Of a DNA stretch of 64,000 nt, positions 11,009 to 22,277 are shown piece by piece. A program made the position numbers and the translations under genes. This DNA is from Pegoplata infirma (taxonomy: Eukaryota > Arthropoda > Insecta > Diptera > Anthomyiidae), in the NCBI GenBank assembly GCA_963921195.1, contig OY992537.1, positions 172,749,021 through 172,813,020 on the forward strand, in the 5' to 3' direction. Within the stretch, counting starts at the first letter, position 1; each line of letters opens with the position of its first letter. The notes beneath the pieces were generated by a model. It did not search any database and was not told the origin of the DNA. It saw only the letters and a list, made by a program, of their open reading frames with translations.

Positions 11009-12712
11009 ATAAATTCTCTGTCCAATCAGCAGAAAAATCTGCTGATTTTAGAAGACGCGGTTTGCTAAATATGTGTCTTGATTATCTATGTGAAATCAGC
11101 AAACACATCTGTCAAGACAGCAGAAAAATCTGCTGACTACAAATAAATACAAGAAAAAATTTTTTTTTTAAAGTGTTGTTTTTTTTAATTAAACTCTTTT
11201 CCAAGAATAAAATTTCCAAATTTTTTTTTAAGATTAAACAAAAAAAAAAACTTATTAATTTTTTTTTCAAAAAAGAATACCTAAAAATTTCTGTAAAATT
11301 AACAAGTAAGAAAGCTATATTCGGCTGTGCCGAATCTTTAAATACCCTCCACAATGTTAACCAATGCACTATGGTTTCGCGGACGACCTTTGTTGGCCAA
11401 AATTCAATTTTCTCAAAATTGATTTTATAGAAAGTCGTAAACACTTACAAACAACAGAAAACATATTTTATTTTTGTACAAACTCATTTATTGTTCAAAA
11501 ACAAATTTAGCTAAAAATAAAAAAAAAGTATTTTTTTAAATTTTTTCAATTAATTTTTTGAGTTTAAATACAAAAAATTTTTTATAATATTATACATGGA
11601 AAACAAAAAAACTATAACAATTTTTACCACAAAACCTATTTAAAACCAAAATTTTTTCCATTTTTGTAATTTTGGCCAAGAAAAGTGATAATCGGAACTA
11701 TAGTGCAATGCAAATATTAAAAAACAAAAAAAATATTTTATAAATATGTATGTATGAAAATTATATAAAAATTATATAAAAGCAACCACGTGGCACGTGT
11801 ATGACACATACTACGTATTTTTATCTTCTTTTGATACAAATAACAACAAGCCAAACAACCATCAACAACTACAAAAACGCGCTGCCACGCCATATCATAG
11901 AGGTTTATTTATTGAAACTCATCTCAATTGCTCATAGCTTCTTAACCCCTGAACCGATTTTGCCATAATTGGTACCAAAATAACCAGAAGAACGTTGAGA
12001 ACAATAATATAAGAACCTATTTAAAAATTTATTTGAATATGTCGACCATGAGCCAAGATAAATCATTTTAAAATTTTGGGTTAAATTGCTGGTGCCTCGC
12101 CCCATTGTGCGATTCGGCCCAAATTTTTTGTGAGTGTTAGGAATGATAAAATTACATTAAATTCAAAGTTTCGTTTACAGTCATTCAACAGGTGTCAAGT
12201 TATAGCATTTATTTTGTGTAAATTTCACATTTTCACTCATCAAAATTTACATTTTCACTCATAACTTTTAAAATACTTAACCGATTTAAAAAAAAAACCC
12301 CATCAGATTCTGCCTAGGAGAATTACGCAACTTTTGGTACCCCAGGCGTTTAAATCGGTTCTGGATTATAGCCAAAAACGTGATTTCAACAGACAGACAG
12401 ACAGACGGACGGACAGACAGACAGACAGACGGACATCGCTAGATCGACTTAGAATCGATCAAGGATCATGAATATATATACTTTATGGGGTCCTAAACCA
12501 ATATTTCAATGTGTTACATACGGAATGACAAACTTATATATACCCTCTATCACTAGAGTGGAGGGTATAACAAAACAATCTGCTGTTTTTTTTTTTTTTT
12601 TAAATTTAGTAATTTTTAATTTCACAAAAAATAAAAAAAATGCATCTTAAAAAAACTTTTTAAGATTTTTAACAAAATATTGCTCTGATTGACAGAGAAT
12701 TTACTTAAGATA
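11009..12712. mobile_element. Possible MITE interrupted by DINE-1 copy B
   Basis: AAATTCTCTGTCCAATCAG at 11013 is mirrored by CTGATTGACAGAGAATTTAC at 12685. Both sides carry CAGCAGAAAAATCTGCTGA-type words (11028, 11118, 12577, 12727). The DINE-1 copy at 11303-12569 lies between them. No target duplication is visible, so the limits are approximate. Confidence 0.4.
11303..12569 (-). mobile_element. INE-1/DINE-1-like Helentron relative, copy B (longest)
   Basis: Minus orientation. The tail hairpin TTCGGCTGTGCCGAA with CAAGTAAGAAAG lies at 11303-11336. The head CCCTCTATCACTAGAGTGGAGGGTATA ends at 12569, split here only by its own hairpin loop. The CCATAAAGTATATATATTC block and a (GACAGACG)n tract at 12391-12434 are present. 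At 1267 bp it is the longest copy in the window. No coding capacity. Confidence 0.85.
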
Positions 12713-13279
12713 TCTATTTGAGCAAAAAAATCTGCTAAAAGTTTGCTAATTCAAATTGAAAGTCATTTTACAGATTTTTTTGATAGAGCTTTTCTTTTGG
12801 GTGTATCCTTTGTTTTTTAAAGAACTTTTATTGAGAAAAAAGGATATACTTTCATTTGACTAACGTCGGTTATATTTCAAATACAAACTAACTACTCGTT
12901 GAATCACCCTGTACATTAGTAGTTGGTACATGAAAAATTATTACTCAACAATGCGCATTAATGCAGAAAATTTTTCATATTGCAGTTTTGAAAATTAATT
13001 TTAAAAATTCATTTTGACGCATAATTTTTCTAAAATGGCTAAAATCAGTATTTATATAGTTGTTTATATTTATGGAATTAATAAGGAATAAATAATGGTA
13101 GTTGTTACGCAAAACAAAAAAATAATAAAAATCTGACCATAAAATAATAAATGCTAGAATCCATAAAGAAAATCTTAATTATATGAATATGACATTAAAT
13201 GGATAATTTTTGCAGTACATTTTATTTTTCACTGGACCTCGTAATGGATTTACAAAATGTTATATCGTACCCTCATGCA
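12713..13279. other. No recognisable gene or element
   Basis: AT-rich DNA. The word TTACTCAACAATGCGCATTA near 12940 has no obvious partner. Short frames here are not supported. Confidence 0.45.
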
Positions 13280-14110
13280 TCGGATTTCAGATTCTTTGTG
13301 CCGTCCGCAGAAGACACGATAGACTTTAAAGTAAAAGAGGTACGACTCCTAATGTTTTATTTTCAGGGAAACCAAAAATATGCTCTAAAAAACACGTTTT
13401 ATGCGCTTAAAAAATGCCCTTAAAAACAGAAAATATGCTCTAAAAACAATAAAAATATGCTCTTAAAAAAAATTATGTCCGCTTTTTTGCGGTGGTTTTT
13501 ACAATTTGTTAGAGAATATACCCTCCAAATACCGTTATGTGCGATAGTTAGAGGGTTAAATATGTTCTACAAAAATATTTGCCTTAAAATTTTCTACCAA
13601 GTTGCTGAATCTAAAGAAAACATAGTTTCATATACCGATATGATGCAAGAACAGGCCAAAGGGGAATCAATCGTCACAATTCTGTAATTGTTGAAAAAAA
13701 CATCCTTGCTGGATAAAAAATTTAAAAATAAATGTTGTCATAAAAAAAATTGGAAAAGAATGCTCTAAAAATTAAAAAAAAAAATTCTCTAAAAATTTAA
13801 AAATATGCTCTAAAAAGTGGAAAAATGCTCTAAAAATTAAAAATATGCTCTAAAAATATGCTCTTATGCTAAAATATGCTCTTAAACCTAAAATATGCAA
13901 AAATATGCTCTTAAGGCTAAAATATGCAAAAATATGCTCTAACAAATCGATGCCAGATTTCTTAAAAACTTCTGAAACGGATAAATACCTTGCCCATTTA
14001 TCAATAAAATGCACAGGAAAAAACATGATACTGCATGTTTTGGTTTCCCTGTTTATTATCATAGAATGGTTAAGTTTGTAAATGGGAAACATAGGACCAA
14101 AACTCCCCCT
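13280..14110 (+). mobile_element. Old DINE-1-like remnant split by a hAT-like insert (copy G)
   Basis: At 13300-13350, GCAGAAGACACGATAGACTTT and AAGAGGTACGACTCC match the middle of copy A. At 14065-14105, GGTTAAGTTTGTAAATGGG and ACTCCCCCTTG match the next part of copy A. The sequence between them is the repeat at 13362-13998. ATACCCTCC at 13517 may be unrelated. Confidence 0.45.
13362..13998. mobile_element. hAT-like element rich in ATGCTCTAAAAA repeats
   Basis: Numerous AAATATGCTCTAAAAA words occur on both flanks (13370-13465, 13755-13945). The right end AAATCGATGCCAG...TACCTTGCCCA resembles the right end of the hAT element at 31032-32505 (ATCAATGCCA...TACTTGCCCTA). The left end is decayed (CAGGGAAAC). 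Confidence 0.45.
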
Positions 14111-15240
14111 TGAATCACCCTCTGCATAAAGATATTTTTTTGAAAAGGTTTATAGTACTTTTATTCAGGGTTTAAAAAAGCTGCTAATAGTATCCAAAAA
14201 CAGACAAATATTTTATAATTTTCATTAATGATATCTAAAAATAGTCATCACACTTTAATATTCAACAACAAGCTTTCTAACAGCAGCCGGCTGTACACAT
14301 TATTTTGTCCAATAGTAGCTCTGATGAATGTTTGGACAACAAAAGGCTTTTTTTAATTTTATGTATATCCAAAAAAAGCAAAACAAAATCTATTTTTTTT
14401 TATGTCTAAATATATTTAGCTTGTGTGTTTATTCTGCTTTGGACGCTGCTTTTGGATTCTGCTTTTGGACGCTTTTTTTGGATTCTGCTTTTGGACGACA
14501 TGTTTGGATGCTGCTGTTAGACAAATATTTAGATTATTTTATATAAAATGGAATGAAGAATAAATAACTCAGCATTGAAAATCTTTTTTAATGATTTGTG
14601 TATTTTTAAGTGTAAATGAATTTGTTAATACAAATGTAATGAAATTTGTAAATTTGTAAATATTAAATATTAAAGTTAATTAAAATAAGACAATTGATTT
14701 TGTAAATTTAAGTATGTACATTTTTTTTGGTGGTAGGGGCGGGGGTGGTTTTACTAAACTGTATAATATTTCGTTAAATACTTTAAACATAACTGTTGTT
14801 GAGAAAGAAAATTAACAGTTAACATTGAAATATATTTATGATGTACACCAAAACCTCAATATGCGGCCTTTTGTTTTAATTAGAACACCGTAGTTCGTTC
14901 AAGTAAAACTGAAGTTGTGCAAATATTGTATTTACGTTTTTTTTATTTAATTTTTTTATGCGCTAACGAAAAATCGAAACAAATAAAATCAATCTATAAT
15001 TGTGGTTTAAAGTGAATCTATAACTTTTTGCTATCAAAAAATTTTTATATAACCAAATTTCTATAGATAAAATTAAAAAAATGCCCTAGATTCTTAGACA
15101 CTTTAACTACAGAAAATGTCTCAGATTCTAAGGTATTTTTTTTTTCATTAGAGAAAGTATCATCAATTGATAAAATTATTAAATTTAAAATCAATTGATA
15201 AATAGCAGACAAGGAAAAACTATAAAAATTAAAATTCATT

Positions 15241-15541
15241 ATTGAGGTGAGGTTGAGATTGCTAGAAATAGAATTGTAGTGTTGGAAACTGTCAAAATTT
15301 ATTCTGTAGAAACTATAAATATTAACATATATAAAAAACAGTTTTCATTAACAAGACAAACGACATTTAAAATCCTACTGAAGATGACACTAACTGGGGT
15401 GTTTGAAACCGGTATAGGAAATACCAGAAATGTCTATAATTTTTAGAAATTCAATTTTTCTTCTGCATTTTTTCAACTTGAACCCTTATAACAAATATAA
15501 TTAGAGCCCGTGCTCGATCTGTACTTACAGAAAAAATCAAA
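15241..15541 (+). mobile_element. Insertion in left arm carrying a hammerhead-like motif
   Basis: This 301-bp block is missing from the right arm, where the flanking words TTCATTATTGA and TAAATTCAATTTT are nearly adjacent. Positions about 15300-15490 recur, inverted, at 59477-59680. The shared core contains CTGAAGA (15378), a short ACAC/GTGT hairpin, GAAA (15105+300, i.e. 15405), then a GGTAT/ATACC hairpin, all flanked by GACATTT and AAATGTC. This order is that of a hammerhead ribozyme core, but the pairing is imperfect. No TIR or target duplication is clear. Confidence 0.55.
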
Positions 15542-16351
15542 TAAATTCAATTTTGAATTTTTCAAAAAATTCAAGAAAGAATTTTAAATAAAATTCTAAA
15601 AACAAGTAAATATTTTTAAAATGTTTTAAAATTTATTTTTGAAAAAATAAAATTCTATTTTTTTGAGAATTTTATTTTTGGAAATAATAAAATTCAAATG
15701 TTCTTGAGAAATTTATTGAAACAAAAATTTTATTTCAAATACCTTATGAATTTTAAATAAAATTTGAATTTTTCCCTTCTCTGATAAAAAGTAAAAGTGA
15801 GGAACGAACTTTGTTAAATATTTTTGTTACATACTAATGTTTATCAAAGATTATTCAGCGTGTTTTTACCATTAAATTCAAAGTGAAACCAATAAGAAAT
15901 TCACGGTTTTGTTCACAACTTTTGAACAACTGAAATTGCTGCTTAATGTTACTGCTGCCTAAAACTATTGCGTTTTAAATTAGTTTTGGATTTACCGCTA
16001 GCCTAAGAATTCTCAAAATTTCCATGTTGCACTTGTTTTTTTTTAGATTTTTATTTATTAATAGGGTTTTTTATTTTTTTTTTAATAAATGATTTAAATG
16101 TGGGATAAAATTTGTCTTTTTTCAATTTAAACCATAAAAAAAAAAATATGATCCTAAAAAGTTGTGACTCAGTTATCGCAACTGCGCAAATTTCTATTAG
16201 TTGCGTTAAGCGATGTTGTACTATATATATAGTTCTTTTTTTTTACTCCTACAATGAGCATAGGGCCGTAAAATGCAATACCAACTTCAAAATTATAAAT
16301 ATATATGACAAACCTCACGAGCATCCAAGCTGTCTTTCAATAGTTGGATTG

Positions 16352-16430
16352 TTTTCTACAGACTGACAGACGGACATTGCGAGATCGACTTGAAATCCAT
16401 CGAGGATCATGAATATATATGGGGCATTCC
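16352..16430 (-). mobile_element. DINE-1 fragment in left palindrome arm
   Basis: GACTGACAGACGGACATTGC, GAGATCGACTTGAAAT and GGATCATGAATATATATGG are the DINE-1 head region in minus orientation. The mirrored fragment is in the right arm at 17412-17490, so the DINE-1 piece was present before the arms were duplicated. Confidence 0.7.
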
Positions 16431-16685
16431 GTGTCAAATCGGACACTTTGAATAGTTTTTTTTAGATTTTCCAAGTTCTTGACAGTTTTTAGTACCCTTT
16501 GAAAACTCCTTCGTGTAAATTTTAAATTTTTTTTTGATGACCGTTCAAAAGATATCGAATTTTTAAAAATTGTTTCTTTATTCAGACTTATTTTACTCAT
16601 AATGGTCCAAATTGCATTTTTTTTTTTTTTAAATTTTTGTTTTTTTACGTACTTTAAAAAAAAAATCCAGAAATATTCTTAAAGA

Positions 16686-17117
16686 TAGAGGGTAGGTGTG
16701 GTCAGATAAAATGTTTGGACTAAAAAAATATTGTGGTTCGTAAAGCAGTTAGAGCGGTTGGAGCAAATTTTAAAAAATGTCATTTTGTGTTTGAGCCCCC
16801 TTAGGAATTGGAGATAGGGCATTAGTTTGTTCCAAAGAAATGTTAAGTCATAAAAATTAATGGGAGTCGGTCTTGGAAATGACCCCTCTATGACGCACCA
16901 TTGGAGCAGTAGAAATGATTTTAAGATTGGAAAATTATAATAACATTTTTTCAAAAAATTTTTAAAAATAGTAATAATCGTTATCCCACGATCCAATTGG
17001 GCAAACAATTTGTAGAATCGATAGAAGTTTTACACAAAAATATTTCAAAAAAATCAAAGAGTACATACATACATTTTCAAAAATGAGATTTAAATTTAAA
17101 AACTTAAAAATCGCATA
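16686..17117. other. Palindrome spacer, a dispersed repeat
   Basis: This 432-bp spacer shares words with 34820-34860, 37464-37580 and 38240-38430: AAAATGTCATTTTGT, GAGCCCCCTTAG, GGACTAAAAAATATTG and GGTGTGnTCAGA. It is therefore part of a dispersed repeat, not unique DNA. Confidence 0.6.
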
Positions 17118-17411
17118 CTAGAGCACTTTTAAGAATATTTCTGGATTTTTTTTTTTAAAGTACGTAAAAACAAAAATTTTGAAAAAAAAAAAAAAATGCA
17201 ATTATTACCATTATTAAAGAAGTTATGAGTAAAATAAGTCTGAGTAAAGAAACAAACTACCAATTTTTAAAAATTCGATATCTTTTGAACGGGTCATCAA
17301 TAAAAAAACCGAAAATTTACACGAAGGAGTTTTCAAAGGGTACTAAAAACTGTCAAGAACTTGGAAAATCTAAAAAAAAATATTCAAAGTGTCCGATTTG
17401 ACATGGAATGC

Positions 17412-17490
17412 CCCATATATATTCATGATCCTCGATGGATTTCAAGTCGATCTCGCAATGTCCGTCTTTCAGTCTGTAGAAAACAATCCA
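17412..17490 (+). mobile_element. DINE-1 fragment in right palindrome arm
   Basis: Mirror image of the fragment at 16352-16430: CATATATATTCATGATCC, TCAAGTCGATCTCGCAATG and TCTTTCAGTCTG. Confidence 0.7.
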
Positions 17491-17585
17491 ACTATTGAAA
17501 GACAGCTTGGATGCTCGTGAGGTTTCTCATATATATTTATAATTTTGAAGTTGGTATTGCATTTTACGGCCCTATGCTCATTGTA

Positions 17586-18060
17586 CACAGAAAAAAATAA
17601 AAAAATTATTTGAGTAAATTTTTAATACTATTGAGTAAAAAATTACTCAATTTTGCACCAGTAAACGATTTTTAGTTGATTTTTAATTGACACAATTAAA
17701 AATTTATTCAAAATTTACCTATTTATTTTTTAAAAAAGTTTAAAAAAGTTTTGAATTTTTAACAACAAAAAAAAAAAAAAAACAAAAAACTTTTTTTTTC
17801 AAACTTTACCAAGCATATTTATGTCTCAAAAACATAGGAAAATTTTATAAAGACGATTAAAAACTTTCATATTCATATACAAAAAACTATAAACTAAACG
17901 AGAATTCAAAAAAATATGACAGTTTAAGTTATTTACATAAATTGTTTTTAAAATTTTTAAGTAAATTTTTAATTGCGTCAATTAAAAAGTTACTAAATTT
18001 TTGTTTTTAAATTTAAACAAGTGATTACTCAAATTCGATTCCTTCATATTTTTTTCTGTG
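17586..18060. mobile_element. 475-bp MITE, CACAGAAAAAAATA ends, TA target
   Basis: The termini CACAGAAAAAAATA and ATATTTTTTTCTGTG are flanked by TA at 17584-17585 and 18061-18062. The left palindrome arm holds the empty site (CATTG-TA-GGAG, complement of 16249-16260), which proves both the ends and the TA duplication. Inside are TGAGTAAATTTTTAAT and AGTAAATTTTTAATTG subterminal repeats. No coding region. Confidence 0.93.
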
Positions 18061-19325
18061 TAGGAGTAAAAAAAAAACAACTATATTTATATATATAGTA
18101 CATCCTCGCTTAACGCAACTAATAGAAATTTGCGCAGTTGCAATAACTGAGTCACAATTTTTTAGGGTCATATTTCTCTTTTATGGTTTAAATTGAAAAA
18201 AGACAAATTTTATCCCACATTTAAATCATTTATTAAAAAAAAAAAATAAAAAACCCTATTAATAAATAAAAATCTAAAAAAAACAAGTGCAACATGGAAA
18301 TTTTGAGAATTCTTAGGCTAGCGGTAAATCCAAAACTAATTTAAAACGCAATAGTTTTAGGCAGCAGTAACATTAAGCAGCAATTTCAGTTGTTCAAAAG
18401 TTGTGAACAAAACCGTGAATTTCTTATTGGTTTCACTTTGAATTTAATGGTAAAAACACGCTGAATAATCTTTGATAAACATTAGTATGTAACAAAAATA
18501 TTTAACAAAGTTCGTTCCTCACTTTTACTTTTTATCAGAGAAGGGAAAAATTCAAATTTTATTTAAAATTCATAAGGTATTTGAAATAAAATTTTTGTTT
18601 CAATAAATTTCTCAAGAACATTTGAATTTTATTATTTCCAAAAATAAAATTCTCAAAAAAATAGAATTTTATTTTTTCAAAAATAAATTTTAAAACATTT
18701 TAAAAATATTTACTTGTTTTTAGAATTTTATTTAAAATTCTTTCTTGAATTTTTTGAAAAATTCAAAATTGAATTTAATCAATAATGAATTTTAATTTTT
18801 ATAGTTTTTCCTTGTCTGCTATTTATCAATTGATTTTAAATTTAATAATTTTATCAATTGATGATACTTTCTCTAATGAAAAAAAAAAATACTTTAGAAT
18901 CTGAGACATTTTCTGTAGTTAAAGTGTCTAAGAATCTAGGGCATTTTTTTAATTTTATCTATAGAAATTTGGTTATATAAAAATTTTTTGATAGCAAAAA
19001 GTTATAGATTCACTTTAAACCACAATTATAGATTGATTTTATTTGTTTCGATTTTTCGTTAGCGCATAAAAAAATTAAATAAAAAAAACGTAAATACAAT
19101 ATTTGCACAACTTCAGTTTTACTTGAACGAACTACGGTGTTCTAATTAAAACAAAAGGCCGCATATTGAGGTTTTGGTGTACATCATAAATATATTTCAA
19201 TGTTAACTGTTAATTTTCTTTCTCAACAACAGTTACCCAGTAAAAACTTGGTAATAAGTCCCCATTACCGGCTGCATTCTATGTAATGAGGGCTCGTTAC
19301 CTGCTCGATTACTTTTTGTTAACAA

Positions 19326-19413
19326 ATAATGAGTTACCGATAGCCTAATACAAAACCGGTTACATCTTGATAATAAATAATGAGTTACCGATAACCTGAT
19401 ACAGAACAGGTTA
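19326..19413. repeat. Two direct subterminal units (left end)
   Basis: AATAATGAGTTACCGATA is followed in both units by GCCTAATACAAAACCGGTTAC or a near copy. Unit spacing is about 51 bp. Confidence 0.8.
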
Positions 19414-20229
19414 CTAGTAAATACGATTTAAAATATCTGATAAGTTGTCTAAATACTTTTTTTTAATGAAATTAAAAAAATGCTAAAGAAAATTTAGAAA
19501 GAACTTGCACATTTAGCTTAAAAAAGATTAACATTTATCTACTTTTTCTAATAAAACTCTGTTAACAGAAATTCAAATTCAGGAATTCTGATTAAAATTG
19601 GGACAAGGCAAAAAAAAGTTTAGAAAACCAAATTGATATTCAGAAAACTGGATCTAGCTGACACTTGATCGTGATTTATGAGCCTTAATTAGTCTTAACA
19701 TAACTTCTATTGAAGTTTTCTGGATTTTAATTGGCTTTTTCTAAATTGTTATTGTTTTTTCTAGAAATTTTGTGGTGTTCTCCAAACTTTAATTGAACTT
19801 TTTTTGCCTTGTTGTTTAAATTATGTTAAAGCCGGTAAAAAGGTAAAAAACCATCACAGACAGTATTTCCCTTAAAACCTAACTCACTCTTATATAGACT
19901 TAAGATGGTGTTTAAAGCGGTTTTTATTGGCTGAGCAGCAGTCGCTTCTGTATATTTGTTATTGGTAATGTCCTAAGTAGCCAAATGTCCCTTTCTACGA
20001 GGTTCCAAGATATATTTTCGGTCCTGTAATATTTGAATTTTACAATCAAACATTTGGAGGGAAGGATATCAACGTAAACATCGGTTCCGTTGGCACATTG
20101 GATCATTTCCATTTCCGCATTTGCCCGCTTGGTTGCTCTTGAAATAAACGCGTTCAACATGAACTTGTTCAATTTCATACTGGCGGAAGTTGCTCCAAGT
20201 TAAAAATTTAGTAAAAGAATCAAAAGCTG

Positions 20230-20440
20230 TTTTTTGGTAGCATTTTTGTAAGGAGTGGGAAACGAGTTATTTTTGAGCAACTGGTAGCTACTTATTTTTG
20301 GGACTAATGTATGATGTTATTTGGTAGCATTTTTGTAAGTAGTGGGTAACGAGTTATTTTTGGGCTACTAGTAGCTTATTATTTGTGGTACTAATGTATG
20401 TAGTTTTTCAGTAGCATTCTCGTAAGCGAGTGGGTATGCG
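20230..20440. repeat. Subterminal tandem units of about 85 bp (right end)
   Basis: GGTAGCATTTTTGTAAG, AACGAGTTATTTTTG and GGACTAATGTATG recur in order near 20235, 20320 and, decayed, 20405. They differ from the left-end units but share the GAGTTA core. Confidence 0.8.
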
Positions 20441-21070
20441 GTCATTACTCCAATGACATCGCCATGTTAAAATAATGAGTGTTTCACCAACATAGTAACT
20501 AGCTACCACCATCTATTTAATTGCGAAAACCTCATTATTTGGTAATAGAAGTTTTTACTGGGTATGTTTAAAGTATTTAACGAAATATTATACAGTTTAG
20601 TAAAACCACCCCCGCCCCTACTACCAAAAAAAATTTACATACTTAAATTTACAAAATCAATTGTCTTATTTTAATTAACTTTAATTTTGTATTAAATTAA
20701 ATACAAACAAATCGTAACTTCTAATAATATTTACAAATTTCATTACATTTGTATTAACAAATTCATTTACACTTAAAAATACACAAATCATTAAAAAAGA
20801 TTTTCAATGCTGAGTTATTTATTCTTCATTCCATTTTATATAAAATAATCTAAATATTTGTCTAACAGCAGCATCCAAACATATCGTCCAAAAGCAGAAT
20901 CCAAAAATAGCGTCCAAAAGCAGAATCCAAAAGCAGAATCCAAAAGCAGCGCGCAGCGTCCAAAGCAGAATAAACACACAAGCTAAATATATTTAGACTT
21001 AAAAAAAATAGACTTTGTTTTGCTTTTTTTGGATGTACATAAAATAAAAAAAGGCTTTTGTTGTCCAAAC

Positions 21071-21790
21071 GAACACTTAAGCTGCTAAAATAGTTTGCTA
21101 TTTTCATTTAGCATAATGTTATAAAAAAATGGCTTGGTATATTTTTGGAATAGCCATCAGACAACAAAAAAAAGATATGTCCAAGCTTTTAAACCCTGCT
21201 TTTATTAAGCTACTAAAACATTTTTATGTCGAAAGAAGATTGAAGTTCTGCACTTGGACCCAGGGGATTAGAAAATGTCTTTTTTTTTGGCCCGCCCCTT
21301 TTTCAGACGTAAAGATTAAATTTTTTTTTAAAAAAGGATGAAATTGTATTATGTGAATTTGACCGCGTGGAAAAAGGTGTCCCCACCCACTTTTACTCGA
21401 AAATATTTTTCAGTTGTTATTTAACCGAAAAAAATCACAAAGCAGTCAATTTAAACCTTACATTAATATACTTTTTAAAATTATAAAAACTGGACATATT
21501 CAGCCGCATTCATAAAATGCAACACTGTTCCATGAATGTGCATTATTTTAATGTATACACATAAATCATTTTTATGTTAGCTGTAAATCAAATGTTTTAA
21601 TGCCACTACTGTAAATATGGCAAACGAAATAAAAGTGAACAACAAGAAAGCAGCATAATAAAAAAATCCAGTAAGGTATGAGAATAAAGGTAGGAAAATG
21701 GCAATAAATATGATTTTAATCTATCAAAATTGCATCAAAGATTTATGAAAAATAGTTTATGAAAGATATAAAGACATGAAAATATTTTTT
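21071..21790. other. No recognisable gene or element
   Basis: Spacer between the palindrome and the element at 21791. The frame at 21129-21341 has no recognised motif. Text near 21380-21420 is slightly more GC-rich, without an open frame. Confidence 0.45.
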
Positions 21791-22277
21791 AAAATAATCA
21801 CTCTGTTAAATTATAGAGATAATCTGCGGAGCCAGCAGAAAGTACCTTAAATTTCCAACTAGCAAGATTTTTTGTTATTTTACGAAGAAAATTCTGTTAA
21901 CTGAACTGAAAAAACTGTAAATTTATAGAATTATCTGTAAAATGTTGATAAAAGCCAACAGAATTTTACCAAAAAAAAACTCTGTAAATTTACAAAGTTT
22001 TAGTTAAATGCATTTTATGAGTGCAAATTTTACAAACGAAAAACCTCTGTAAATTTACAAAGTTTTAGTTAAACCATTTGACGGGCAGCTAAAAAAAACA
22101 GGTAACTCTTATTTTTTGCTCCTCATTCTAATATTTAAGTTTCAGGACAAACGGTGGGTGCCCTGTGAAAGACCTACCTTGTTAGTAGCACACAATTTTT
22201 TGACGTTTGCAATAATTCTTGTAATAAACGTTACTCGTTTTCGTTAATTTTCGTGTGTATCTTATAAATTTGTTATA

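Larger units (their letters stand above)
19236..20562. mobile_element. 1.33-kb TIR element, CCCAGTAAAAACTT ends, TA target
   Basis: The termini CCCAGTAAAAACTT and AAGTTTTTACTGGG are flanked by TA at 19234-19235 and 20563-20564. The left palindrome arm keeps the empty site (CAACAGT-TA-TGTTTA on the complement, about 14790-14805). Subterminal direct repeats lie at both ends. A minus-strand frame at 19924-20178 (84 aa) shows no recognised domain. This is a non-autonomous element of a TA-targeting group. Confidence 0.93.
14332..21070. repeat. 6.7-kb palindrome (giant foldback)
   Basis: The left arm 14332-16685 and right arm 17118-21070 are the same sequence in opposite orientation. Ends are GTTTGGACAACAAAAG(G)C and its complement. 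Matching words run the whole length: TAAACAACTTCAGTTTTACT, CTCAATATGCGGCC, GGGATAAAATTTGTC, TAGTACCCTTTGAAAACTCC. The spacer at 16686-17117 is unique within the palindrome. The right arm carries two extra insertions (17586-18060 and 19236-20562) and the left arm one (15241-15541). Without these the arms are about 2.05 and 2.15 kb. Arm ends carry TTTTGGATTCTGC-like short repeats (14437-14525, 20870-20980). No transposase is recognisable inside. Confidence 0.95.

Noticed and set aside
14328..14546. 72-aa frame and its 81-aa mirror at 20862-21107 as a conserved gene
   Set aside because: The similarity follows from the palindrome, and the repeated Leu/Asp/Ala/Phe pattern comes from TTTTGGATTCTGC repeats.
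14332..21070. Palindrome as an assembly or hairpin-read artefact
   Set aside because: The arms differ by substitutions and by three insertions, two of them with proper TA duplications, and a separate 432-bp spacer lies between them.
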